Positions 1 through 6,700 of a DNA stretch of 10,882 nucleotides are shown here, one piece after another. This stretch comes from Gammaproteobacteria bacterium. GTDB lineage: Bacteria; Pseudomonadota; Gammaproteobacteria; UBA6429; Thiohalophilaceae. The stretch is from NCBI GenBank assembly GCA_011052165.1, contig DRJN01000463.1, positions 1-10,882 of the forward strand, read 5' to 3'. Made by a program: the position numbers and the translations under genes. The notes under the pieces were generated by a model that was given only the letters and a program-made list of their open reading frames with translations, was not told the origin of the DNA and ran no database searches. Numbering within the stretch: the first letter of the stretch is position 1; the number at the start of each line of letters is the position of its first letter.

Positions 1-122
1 GGCACAGCGGCCCGGCTGAGTATTCCTCCTGCCAACTGGCACTCTACCTCGACGGTCGGGTTGCCGCGCGAGTCGAGGATCTGGCGTGCGTGAATTTGTT
101 CTATCTGGAAGGTCTTATTCAT
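1..122 (-). CDS. eno: Enolase, N-terminal fragment (runs off the window)
   Basis: Reading leftward from the ATG at 120-122 gives about 40 residues beginning MNKTFQIEQIHARQILDSRG. They contain the enolase N-terminal signature ILDSRGNPTVEVE, followed by a typical RAAVP just before the window ends. Enolase interconverts 2-phosphoglycerate and phosphoenolpyruvate in glycolysis; the catalytic barrel lies outside the window, so activity cannot be judged. AAGGA at 130-134 sits 7 bases before the ATG and supports this start. The gene has the same orientation as the bat block and begins 177 bases beyond the batD stop. It may have its own promoter or receive read-through. The stretch between the signature and RAAVP (ECQLAGGILS) is less standard than in common enolases, so a divergent paralogue is possible. 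The family call is firm. Confidence 0.9.
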   Translation of the reverse strand, partial: MNKTFQIEQIHARQILDSRGNPTVEVECQLAGGILSRAAV

Positions 123-299
123 TATGTTTTCCTTGTTAATCAGCCGGTGTGGGTGGATAAGCGTGGTAGCCGTGATTTATTGAGTTTAACGATTGCCCCT
201 GATTTAGTCAGCCTGCTCTGATTTCTATCACAGTGTCAGGCATTTGCCAGGGACGATCTATCACCCAGGTTGCAGTGACAGTTGTTTTATCTGTCTGCG
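123..299. other. Intergenic region between batD and eno
   Basis: This 177-base spacer follows the batD stop and precedes eno. It has no credible ORF. Short inverted repeats are present, such as GACAG/CTGTC around 277-295 and GCCTG/CAGGC around 211-241. Neither is followed by a T-run on the minus strand, so I do not call a terminator. An eno promoter probably lies in the AT-rich part, around 165-200 on the minus strand, but no box pair is convincing. Confidence 0.5.
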
Positions 300-2213
300 T
301 CAGGTGTGTTGCGGATAAAGGGGATTGAGTCCGTTATCCTGGTGGTGCTCGGGCGTCTTTTTTTCTTGCAGGCCATGTTTAAATTCATTCCATAGCGCCG
401 CGCCATTCCACTTGCGATCGCCGGCGGCATAGAGACTATGGTCCAGTTCCCTGAGTTGCATTTGCCCTTTTTCGAGGCGCATTGCGAGGGCGTCGAGGTT
501 GCACGGTGGATCGTCGGGCCAGTGTGCATGGGCAAGATTCAGCACCGCCCTGGCGGCGGCGTGTTGATCATTGGCCGCACAGACTTTTTGCAAGGTTTGC
601 AGAGCGGATTTCTGATCCGGCCGATCGCGGTGATGTGCAGGTGGCGGTGCTTGTTTGGCGGCATCCGGTATGTTTCGCCGCTTGGCACGCCGCGCCACGA
701 AGATCAGTAGCAGCACCAGGACGAGCAGCAAGCCACTGGCCGTGAGCAGCCAGGGCCAGTTTGCTCTGAGTCGTTTTGCCATTGTCGCGCCCAGGGCTTT
801 GTTTGCCTGTGCGGGTTTACTGACAGGAATGGGCTTGCTCGCGGTGCTTTGCTGTACCGCCGGGTGAGGGCGGGCAGCGGGAGGCGGGATGGCCGCCGTA
901 CCGGCTGCGCCGGGCCGGACCTTAAACTGCCAGGCCGGCAGGGTGGTGCTGGCCGCCCGGTTGTGGCGTGTGTCCCACCATTTGAGGGTAATGGCGGGTA
1001 CGTTCAATGTACCCCGCGCATTGGAAATATAGCTCAAGGTCTGCTGGCGTGTGCCATAAATGGTCTCGCCATCTGTGCGGCTTTTCTGAGTCGGCGTGTC
1101 CGGGTACAGACGGGTATTGGCCGGGGCGGCAATCGGCAGATCGGGGATCTGCGAGCCAGCCAGTCCCTGTGTCCGGATGGTGATGGTGCGAGAGACAGGT
1201 TCACCGACCTTGAACTGCGGCGGATTTTTAGTCCAGCTGTCCGCCAGGGTGACCGTTTCGGCCGGCAGCCAGTTGCTGGTGACCGCCAACGGGCGGGGCT
1301 TGATATTTATGTTGATGGCACGGCTGCGGACGGTGATGGGTTTGCCGGGATTGCCAAACAGACTGCCGCCGAAAGAACCATTCTGGGGCATATTGCCACG
1401 GAAAAAGGGATCATGGGCAAAGGGACCGTTATTGAAAAGTTGATCCATCAAACTCTCCGGCCCACGAGAAGCGCCGCCTTGCTGAGGTAGCGTAATGCGG
1501 CCGTGAAAAATGGTGGGTGGAATCTGCAACGAACCGCTTTTTTCCGGTGAGATCACGTAATGGCGCTCGATGACATTGTACTGGTGACCGTTACGAAAAG
1601 CGCTATAACGTTTGTCCGCCCCAAGCTGTTCGACGACGGCATCTTTCGGTTCCGGTGCGCCGAGATTACCCTGCTGCAAGTGTTCATCGTAGTAAAGACG
1701 CACGGTGTAGGGGATCTGTTGCTGCACATAAATTTGCTTGCCGGCCGAGTGGGTCTCAACCTCGACGAATACGTGCTGGCGAATCGCTGCCGTTGCCTGT
1801 TGGGGCGCTTTGGTGACCTTCAGTTCAAGCGGTGCTGTCTGTTGACTGCCTATCGTGATCGCGGGAATACGCAGATGGCCGGTGTGGCGGGCTTGAAGCT
1901 GCACTTGCCACAGGGTTTTGTCGCTACGCTGGCCGTTGAAGATGCTGACCTGTGTGCTGGTGCTGGTGCCCAGCATCTCGAAGTCTTTTCCCAGGGGTGA
2001 AAGATTCGGTTGTTGATCGGACTGCCGACTGTCACTTTCGATAGTCAGCGTAAAGGTATCTCCCATGTAGACGGTATCATGGTCGAGTGTGGCGCGTACA
2101 GTTGCCTCGCTCATGCCGGCAGTACATGTCAGTAGCAGGACTAACACAGAGGATAGCCACCACGGTGGGTTCTGAAGATGTTGCTTCGGAGTGTTGTTTG
2201 GCCTGGATTTCAT
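300..2213 (-). CDS. batD: BatD-like membrane-anchored periplasmic protein
   Basis: A 637-residue protein. A basic, then hydrophobic N-terminus (about 17-37, ending near GMSEA) looks like a signal peptide. The body, about 38-435, is beta-rich and carries the repeated pattern of the BatD/oxygen-tolerance family: an early DHDTVYMGDTFTLTI stretch, then further Ig-like segments such as KFKVGEPV-type turns and GTLNVPAI. A Pro/Ala-rich linker leads to one membrane helix at about 486-507 (WPWLLTASGLLLVLVLLL), followed by a basic stop-transfer RRAKRR. A cytoplasmic tail of about 125 residues has helical character. Residues 245-290 form an unusual Gly/Asn/Phe/Pro-rich insert. The start is supported by GGAG at 2222-2225, 8 bases upstream, and the gap from the batB/C stop is 21 bases. 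As the last gene of the block it probably displays a large periplasmic domain working with the VWA proteins; its biochemical role is not established. The family assignment rests on overall layout, context and motifs. Confidence 0.88.
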   Translation of the reverse strand: MKSRPNNTPKQHLQNPPWWLSSVLVLLLTCTAGMSEATVRATLDHDTVYMGDTFTLTIESDSRQSDQQPNLSPLGKDFEMLGTSTSTQVSIFNGQRSDKTLWQVQLQARHTGHLRIPAITIGSQQTAPLELKVTKAPQQATAAIRQHVFVEVETHSAGKQIYVQQQIPYTVRLYYDEHLQQGNLGAPEPKDAVVEQLGADKRYSAFRNGHQYNVIERHYVISPEKSGSLQIPPTIFHGRITLPQQGGASRGPESLMDQLFNNGPFAHDPFFRGNMPQNGSFGGSLFGNPGKPITVRSRAININIKPRPLAVTSNWLPAETVTLADSWTKNPPQFKVGEPVSRTITIRTQGLAGSQIPDLPIAAPANTRLYPDTPTQKSRTDGETIYGTRQQTLSYISNARGTLNVPAITLKWWDTRHNRAASTTLPAWQFKVRPGAAGTAAIPPPAARPHPAVQQSTASKPIPVSKPAQANKALGATMAKRLRANWPWLLTASGLLLVLVLLLIFVARRAKRRNIPDAAKQAPPPAHHRDRPDQKSALQTLQKVCAANDQHAAARAVLNLAHAHWPDDPPCNLDALAMRLEKGQMQLRELDHSLYAAGDRKWNGAALWNEFKHGLQEKKTPEHHQDNGLNPLYPQHT

Positions 2214-2234
2214 TTCACGTTCTCCATATGTTAC

Positions 2235-4166
2235 TTACCAGGGCTGAGGACTGCCTGTGCCGGCACGGGGTGGCCGTTGTTGGTACTGGTAAAGGAATTT
2301 GCGTCGCAGCAGGCCGCCGGGATCGTCTGGAATGCGCCGTAGCCACTGCTCGGCCGCCATTTTTTCCTCGCTGCTGAGTCTCCTGGCGCGGGCTGACTGA
2401 GCGGCTTGTGCCGGTGACTGCCGAACCGGGGATCTGTTTCTGTTCGAGCTTTGATTCTGGTTATCGTGGGCCTTTTTCTGGTTGGCGGGTTTTGGCCCAC
2501 CCTTTTTCTTTTCCAGCGCTTTGGCGGCATTGGCAAACTCATTTTTATCGGCCTTGACGTTTTTTTGCCCTGCCTTGGCTTGTTTACCCTGCTGGCTCTG
2601 TTTGCCCTGCTGGTTTTGTTTACCTTGCTGGTTTTTTTTGCCCTGCTGGCTCTGTTTGCTCTGCTGGTTCTGTTTACCCTGCTGGTTCTGTTTACCTTGC
2701 TGGTTCTGTTTACCCTGCTGGTTTTGTTTACCTTGCTGGTTTTGTTTACCTTGCTGGCCCTGCTTGCCTTGCTTACTTTGCTTCTTTTTTTGTTGCTTTT
2801 GCTTGCGTAATAAGGCTTCAATCGCGGCTTTGTTGGCCCGTGCATCCTCCATCCCGGGAGTGGATTCCAGCGCCGCATCGTAGGCGGCGATAGCCTCTTT
2901 GTAGCGGCCGAGCTTTGCCAGCGCATTGCCCCGGTTATAATTCGCTGTAGCCCCGCTGACGCGGGAAAAGTTCTCTAACGCCTGTGCATAATGGTGGCGT
3001 TTGTAGTCGGCGCTGCCCCGTTGCAGGGGATCGGTTGCCACCTGACTGGCGCGTTTATAATTTTTTTCCGCCATGGCTTTTGCCGCCTGTTGATCAGGGC
3101 GTTGCCAGAGATCTGCCCAGTTGCCGGCCATGGCGGGTTGTGGTGGTAACAGCAGGCCTGCCAGCAGCACCAGGCTTAGCAACCAGCCTCGGCGAAAGGC
3201 CAGTGCCGCTAGAGGTAACAGCAATATCGCCAGCCAGGGTCCGCGCTGTTTCCAGTCCTGCCGCTGCATATTTTTGTTAAGAATATTTTTGGTAGCCAGG
3301 GGTGTTGTGGTACTGAGCAAGGTGGTGATGTCGGCGTCGCTGTTGCTGAAGCTATGGTAGCGGCCGCCGCCCGCCATGGCCACAGCCTGGAGTGCCGCAG
3401 TTTCAAGCTCTGGTCGGATGAGATTGCCGCCGCGGGTCTGGAGCAAACGGCCCTGGGTATCGGTCAAGGGTTCGGCATGATGAGTGCCGATGCCGAGCAC
3501 CGACACACGATAGCCTTTTTGGCGCAACTGTGCGGCGGCCTTGCGGGCCTTGTCACCGGTTACGCCATCAGCAATCAGCAGGATTTGACCGTTGCTTAGT
3601 CCCGCCTGCCGTAAGAGTTGTCCGGCCTTTTTCAGGCCCAGACCGGCACGGCTGCCCTGTACCGGCATGAGTCCGGGATCGAGCGACTTGAGCAGGGCGC
3701 GAATGGTCTCTACATCACGGGTCAGTGGTGTCACGGTAAAGGCGTCACCGGCAAAAACCACTAACCCGGTTTGCCCTTCTCCGGTGCGGTCGAGGATATC
3801 CTCGACCTTGAAGCGCGCCCGGGTCAGCCGTGAAGGGGTGAGATCCTGGTCGAGCATCGAGAGAGAGAGATCCAGCACGATGACCCGTCCTGCGCTGGTC
3901 TGGTAAAGTGGCCGCGGTTGTTTGTCCCACACTGGATTGGCCAGCGCCAGGGCAGTGAGTAACCAGCCCAGACCGAGTAGCCATAACAGGGAGCGGTTAA
4001 GACGGTGGTTCTGACCTGCCAGCAGTAGGGGATGCAGGTGGATGTCGATGATGCGGGTCCACGGGTTGTTGCCTGCGGTGGTGTGTCGCAGGCGCCATAT
4101 CAGCAGGGCCAACGGGATCAGGCTCAGTAGCCACAAAGGCTGGAGGAAATGAAATTGCTCAGGCAT
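2235..4166 (-). CDS. batB: BatB/BatC fusion: membrane VWA domain plus TPR and Gln/Lys repeat tail
   Basis: A 643-residue protein. Two N-terminal membrane helices (about 10-24 and 58-76) precede a von Willebrand A domain with an intact metal site: D99-x-S101-x-S103 (VLDLSLS), a Thr near 146-149 (TPLT) and D200 (LIADG). Hydrophobic segments at about 309-323 and 326-342 return the chain to the periplasm. A TPR region follows at about 350-445, with clear repeats at RGSADYKRHHYAQALENF and YNRGNALAKLGRYKEAIAAY. A Gln/Lys/Asn-rich tail begins near 455, and a conserved-looking end carries QWLRRIPDDPGGLLRRKF. In Bacteroides-type operons the VWA (BatB) and TPR (BatC) parts are separate genes; fused versions are usual in gammaproteobacteria. 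The start overlaps the batA end by 8 bases and has a strong GGAGGT at 4172-4177. The likely role is metal-dependent protein binding at the inner membrane together with BatA and MoxR. Confidence 0.93.
   Translation of the reverse strand: MPEQFHFLQPLWLLSLIPLALLIWRLRHTTAGNNPWTRIIDIHLHPLLLAGQNHRLNRSLLWLLGLGWLLTALALANPVWDKQPRPLYQTSAGRVIVLDLSLSMLDQDLTPSRLTRARFKVEDILDRTGEGQTGLVVFAGDAFTVTPLTRDVETIRALLKSLDPGLMPVQGSRAGLGLKKAGQLLRQAGLSNGQILLIADGVTGDKARKAAAQLRQKGYRVSVLGIGTHHAEPLTDTQGRLLQTRGGNLIRPELETAALQAVAMAGGGRYHSFSNSDADITTLLSTTTPLATKNILNKNMQRQDWKQRGPWLAILLLPLAALAFRRGWLLSLVLLAGLLLPPQPAMAGNWADLWQRPDQQAAKAMAEKNYKRASQVATDPLQRGSADYKRHHYAQALENFSRVSGATANYNRGNALAKLGRYKEAIAAYDAALESTPGMEDARANKAAIEALLRKQKQQKKKQSKQGKQGQQGKQNQQGKQNQQGKQNQQGKQNQQGKQNQQSKQSQQGKKNQQGKQNQQGKQSQQGKQAKAGQKNVKADKNEFANAAKALEKKKGGPKPANQKKAHDNQNQSSNRNRSPVRQSPAQAAQSARARRLSSEEKMAAEQWLRRIPDDPGGLLRRKFLYQYQQRPPRAGTGSPQPW
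2577..2756 (-). repeat. Tandem 18-bp repeat inside batB/C encoding hexapeptides
   Basis: Ten consecutive 18-base units encode QQGKQN or close variants (QQSKQS, QQGKKN, QQGKQS, QQGKQA) at residues 471-530 of the fusion protein. Units differ mainly at synonymous third positions (CAG/CAA, GGC/GGT), which means the array is not freshly expanded. All units keep the frame, so any gain or loss of a unit would change the tail length without breaking the gene. Confidence 0.95.
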
Positions 4167-5172
4167 GACGCACCTCCGCAGGGGCCGACGTTACTCGCTG
4201 GCCGAAAGCGGCAGACAGGGCGATCAGCACACTGAGTAAAAAGGCTGCACCCAGTGGCCAGAAATAGAGTTCATTCACTGGCCGCCAGCTCTGCTTCTCT
4301 TTGGAAACAGGCTCGATGCGGTCCAGCAGGGTGTAAATTTTTGCCAACTGGGCGGTATCGCGGGCGCGGAAATAACGTCCGTGCGTTTTGCTGGCGATGG
4401 CTTTGAGGCTGGCTTCATCGAGGTCGCCGGTAGCTACCCGACGCGGACCGAAGAGGGTTTGCACTTCCATTTCACCACTGCCGATGCCGATAGTGTAGAT
4501 ACGCACGCCCTCCTCGGCGGCCAGATCGGCCGCCTTTAGTGGATCAACATTACCGGCGGTGTTGGTGCCATCCGTGAGCAGGATCAGTATTCGGTTACGG
4601 GCCGGTTCCTTGCGCAGACGTTTGATGGCCAGGCCAATGGCGTCGCCGATGGCCGTCTGTTTGCCTGCCATGCCGATCTGGGCCTCGTCGAGCAGGGTAT
4701 GTACGGTCTTGCGATCAAAGGTTAACGGCACCTGTAGGTAGGCTTCGTCACCAAACAGAATCAGGCCGAGACGGTCGCCCTTGCGTTTGTTGATAAATTG
4801 ACCGGCCACCAGCTTGACGGCGGCCAGGCGGCTGATTTGATGGCCGTTGATCCGCATGTCCTTAGTCTGCATGGAACCGGAAAGATCCACCGCCAGCATC
4901 AGACTGCGACCGCTGACAGGCAGGTGCACCGTCTCACCGATCAGTTGCGGGCGCGCTGCCGCCAGCACCAGCAGCAGCCAGGTCAGCACGGCCAGTATCA
5001 GTCGTGAGCGCGAACGTTGGCCTGTGTAGCTTTGCAGGCGGATCTGCAGAGCGTCATAAAAGGGAAAATGTAGTGCGGGTGGGGTCGCGTTGGCCGCACG
5101 CGGCAGTAAGAGGGCCAGTAGCGGCAGGGGCAGGGCGGCGAAAAACCAGGGCCAGGCAAATTCAATATTCAT
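4159..5172 (-). CDS. batA: BatA-like membrane VWA protein
   Basis: A 337-residue inner-membrane protein with two N-terminal helices (about 8-24 and 58-73), a VWA domain and a C-terminal helix (about 303-322). The metal-ion-dependent adhesion site is complete: D96-x-S98-x-S100 (AVDLSGS), a Thr in KQTAIGD at 173 and D201 (LLTDGTN). A divalent-metal-dependent ligand contact is therefore likely. Typical BatA features include the MQTKDM stretch after the site and TIGIGSG in a core strand. The ATG lies one base after the DUF4381 stop (TGA-C-ATG). No strong ribosome site precedes it, so translation probably depends on coupling to the upstream gene. It overlaps batB/C by 8 bases. The known family role is in envelope stress or oxygen tolerance; the ligand here is unknown. 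Confidence 0.93.
   Translation of the reverse strand: MNIEFAWPWFFAALPLPLLALLLPRAANATPPALHFPFYDALQIRLQSYTGQRSRSRLILAVLTWLLLVLAAARPQLIGETVHLPVSGRSLMLAVDLSGSMQTKDMRINGHQISRLAAVKLVAGQFINKRKGDRLGLILFGDEAYLQVPLTFDRKTVHTLLDEAQIGMAGKQTAIGDAIGLAIKRLRKEPARNRILILLTDGTNTAGNVDPLKAADLAAEEGVRIYTIGIGSGEMEVQTLFGPRRVATGDLDEASLKAIASKTHGRYFRARDTAQLAKIYTLLDRIEPVSKEKQSWRPVNELYFWPLGAAFLLSVLIALSAAFGQRVTSAPAEVRHA
4172..4177 (-). promoter_or_regulatory. Strong ribosome binding site of batB/C inside batA
   Basis: GGAGGT on the minus strand lies 5 bases before the batB/C ATG and within the last codons of batA. It fixes the start of batB/C despite the 8-base overlap. Confidence 0.8.
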
Positions 5173-5173
5173 G

Positions 5174-5656
5174 TCAACGTTCTGTGTTCTTTTTTATCCA
5201 GTCACGCAGCAGGACGCTCAGCGCCCCGATGTCCAGATCGGAAGGTAAGGTGGGTTGATAGGGACCGCTGGCGAGTACCTGTCCAGGGCCGTGGCTGAAG
5301 CGGCCATCGCCGCCGGACTCATCAAGAAACTGCAGCCAGTTCGTACCGGTCAGGGCGGCCACCCGCTGGCGGGGGTAGTGCATCAGCGCCAGACGCCGCA
5401 GCAGGCTGGAAATCCGGGCAATCCGTTGCGGTGTGATATCGTGGGGTTCCTGTTCCAGTTCATCAAGCATGGCGAGGATACGTTGGCGCTGACGCCGCAG
5501 GCGGTAGCGGTGCAGGGCAACCCGTGTTGCCCAGATCAACAGCACAAGCAGCAATAGGGCGAGGATCCACCAGCCGGGTGCGGGCGGCCAGAAGCCGGGT
5601 TCGACCGGCAGGTGGATGTCGCGTAATTGTAATACCGGTTGGCTGACTGGATTCAT
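5174..5656 (-). CDS. DUF4381 domain single-pass membrane protein
   Basis: A 160-residue protein with the arrangement typical of DUF4381. It has a short N-terminal LRDIHLP motif at 11-17, a Pro/Trp-rich lead (FWPPAPGWW) into one membrane helix at about 27-45, then a basic helical cytoplasmic part. The family-like ISSLLRRLALMHYPRQRVAA is at 82-101 and TGTNWLQFLD at 103-112. The start is fixed by a perfect AGGAGG at 5664-5669, 7 bases upstream, and it overlaps the DUF58 gene as ATGA. DUF4381 genes typically lie between DUF58 and batA in this operon type. No enzymatic motif is visible; a scaffold or membrane adaptor for the MoxR/VWA complex is a reasonable inference. Confidence 0.88.
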   Translation of the reverse strand: MNPVSQPVLQLRDIHLPVEPGFWPPAPGWWILALLLLVLLIWATRVALHRYRLRRQRQRILAMLDELEQEPHDITPQRIARISSLLRRLALMHYPRQRVAALTGTNWLQFLDESGGDGRFSHGPGQVLASGPYQPTLPSDLDIGALSVLLRDWIKKNTER

Positions 5657-6699
5657 GCTGCCGCCTCCTGCGCGTTGTTGGCAGGAGTGGTTCTAAAACG
5701 TCGCATCAGGGCGCCGGCAACGTCATCTTCAGTGGATAACTGTAGCAAGGGAATGGCCAGGCTGTGCATCAGATCCTGCACAGCCTGGTGATGCTGGTTG
5801 AAGAAGTCCGAGTAGGTCTTGCGCGCGGCGGCTGAACGGGTGTCGAGAATACCTTCGTGCCGGCCATCGCTGACGGCGTAACGCGCTGGGGGCGGCGGGC
5901 TGAGTTCCAGCGCATCCAGCAGTTGGATGGCGACTACGTCGTTGTGCTGGCGCAGTCGCATCAGGTGCTTGCCCGTTTCATTGTCGATGCCATAGAAATC
6001 GCTGAGCAGAAAAATCAGGCTGCCGGGCCGGCTGACCCGGCGCAGCCGGGCCAGGGCGATGTTGAGTCCTTCTGGATGGGGGGGGTGTTTGAGATTCTCC
6101 AGCGGATCACTTTGCTTCACCAGTTGGCTGATCAGGCGCAGCACGCCGTGCTTGCCGCCCCGTGGCGGCAGTTCATGGTGCTCACCGTTAAACAACAGGG
6201 CGCCGATACGGTCGCCATGCGCGGCGGCAGCCCAACCGATGAGGCTGGCGGCGCGAATGGCGACCACTGATTTGAGCGCCCCCCGGCTGGCGAAGAACAT
6301 GCCGGGATTCAGATCCACACACAGCACAACCGGGCGTTCCCGTTCTTCCTGATAGAGCTTGGTGTGAGGCCGGCCGGTGCGGGCGGTGACCCGCCAGTCC
6401 ATGCTGCGGATGTCGTCACCGGGCTGATAGATTCGGGATTCCTGATAGTCCATGCCTCGACCGCGAAAGCGTGAGGCGTGGCCGCCCGATAACTGTGCCC
6501 GGCCCGTCTGTTTGCGGTTGAGATTGAGATTACGGGCCTGCTGGCGCAGGGTGATGAGCTCATCGAGGCTAACCCGGGTGGCTGGATTGAGGGCCGGGTT
6601 TGCATTAGCGGTGCTTGTGGTGGCTTGATCAATGTCGCGGGCCTTAAATCCATGGCGTAGCTTTTTCAGAGCGGCAAAAAACGGATCAATGAATTTCAT
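5653..6699 (-). CDS. DUF58 family VWA-like protein
   Basis: A cytoplasmic-looking protein of 348 residues if started at the ATG at 6697-6699. The DUF58 core signature is clear at about 80-108: GRGMDYQESRIYQPGDDIRS followed by MDWRVTART. A VWA-like fold follows, but its metal site is degenerate. Where BatA has DxSxS, this protein has D129-L-N-P-G (CVDLNPG), while a later aspartate in LLSDFYG (about 231-237) is retained. Such degenerate sites are common in DUF58 proteins. A TTG codon three residues upstream (6706-6708) would also open the frame and overlap moxR by 8 bases. I prefer the ATG because it lies one base after the moxR stop (TGA-T-ATG). No good ribosome site precedes either start, so translational coupling to moxR is likely. 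DUF58 proteins are standard partners of MoxR ATPases; this one is a likely client or adaptor. Confidence 0.92.
   Translation of the reverse strand: MKFIDPFFAALKKLRHGFKARDIDQATTSTANANPALNPATRVSLDELITLRQQARNLNLNRKQTGRAQLSGGHASRFRGRGMDYQESRIYQPGDDIRSMDWRVTARTGRPHTKLYQEERERPVVLCVDLNPGMFFASRGALKSVVAIRAASLIGWAAAAHGDRIGALLFNGEHHELPPRGGKHGVLRLISQLVKQSDPLENLKHPPHPEGLNIALARLRRVSRPGSLIFLLSDFYGIDNETGKHLMRLRQHNDVVAIQLLDALELSPPPPARYAVSDGRHEGILDTRSAAARKTYSDFFNQHHQAVQDLMHSLAIPLLQLSTEDDVAGALMRRFRTTPANNAQEAAA
5664..5669 (-). promoter_or_regulatory. Ribosome binding site of the DUF4381 gene
   Basis: AGGAGG on the minus strand lies 7 bases before the ATG at 5654-5656 and inside the 3' end of the DUF58 gene. It supports the ATGA overlap as a real start. 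Confidence 0.8.
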
Positions 6700-6700
6700 A

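Noticed and set aside
211..295. Terminator after batD
   Set aside because: The short stems are only about 5 bases and are not followed by a T-run on the minus strand.
849..1490. 213-codon plus-strand frame opposite batD
   Set aside because: Antisense shadow of batD with no recognisable family and no ribosome site seen.
2451..2883. Plus-strand frames of 119 and 133 codons rich in Leu/Phe or Cys/Trp
   Set aside because: They are antisense readings of the Gln/Lys repeat in batB/C and share its periodicity; hydrophobicity is a by-product.
6010..6060. GC-rich inverted repeat (GCCGGG/CCCGGC) in the DUF58 gene
   Set aside because: It lies in conserved coding sequence of high GC, where such stems arise by chance.
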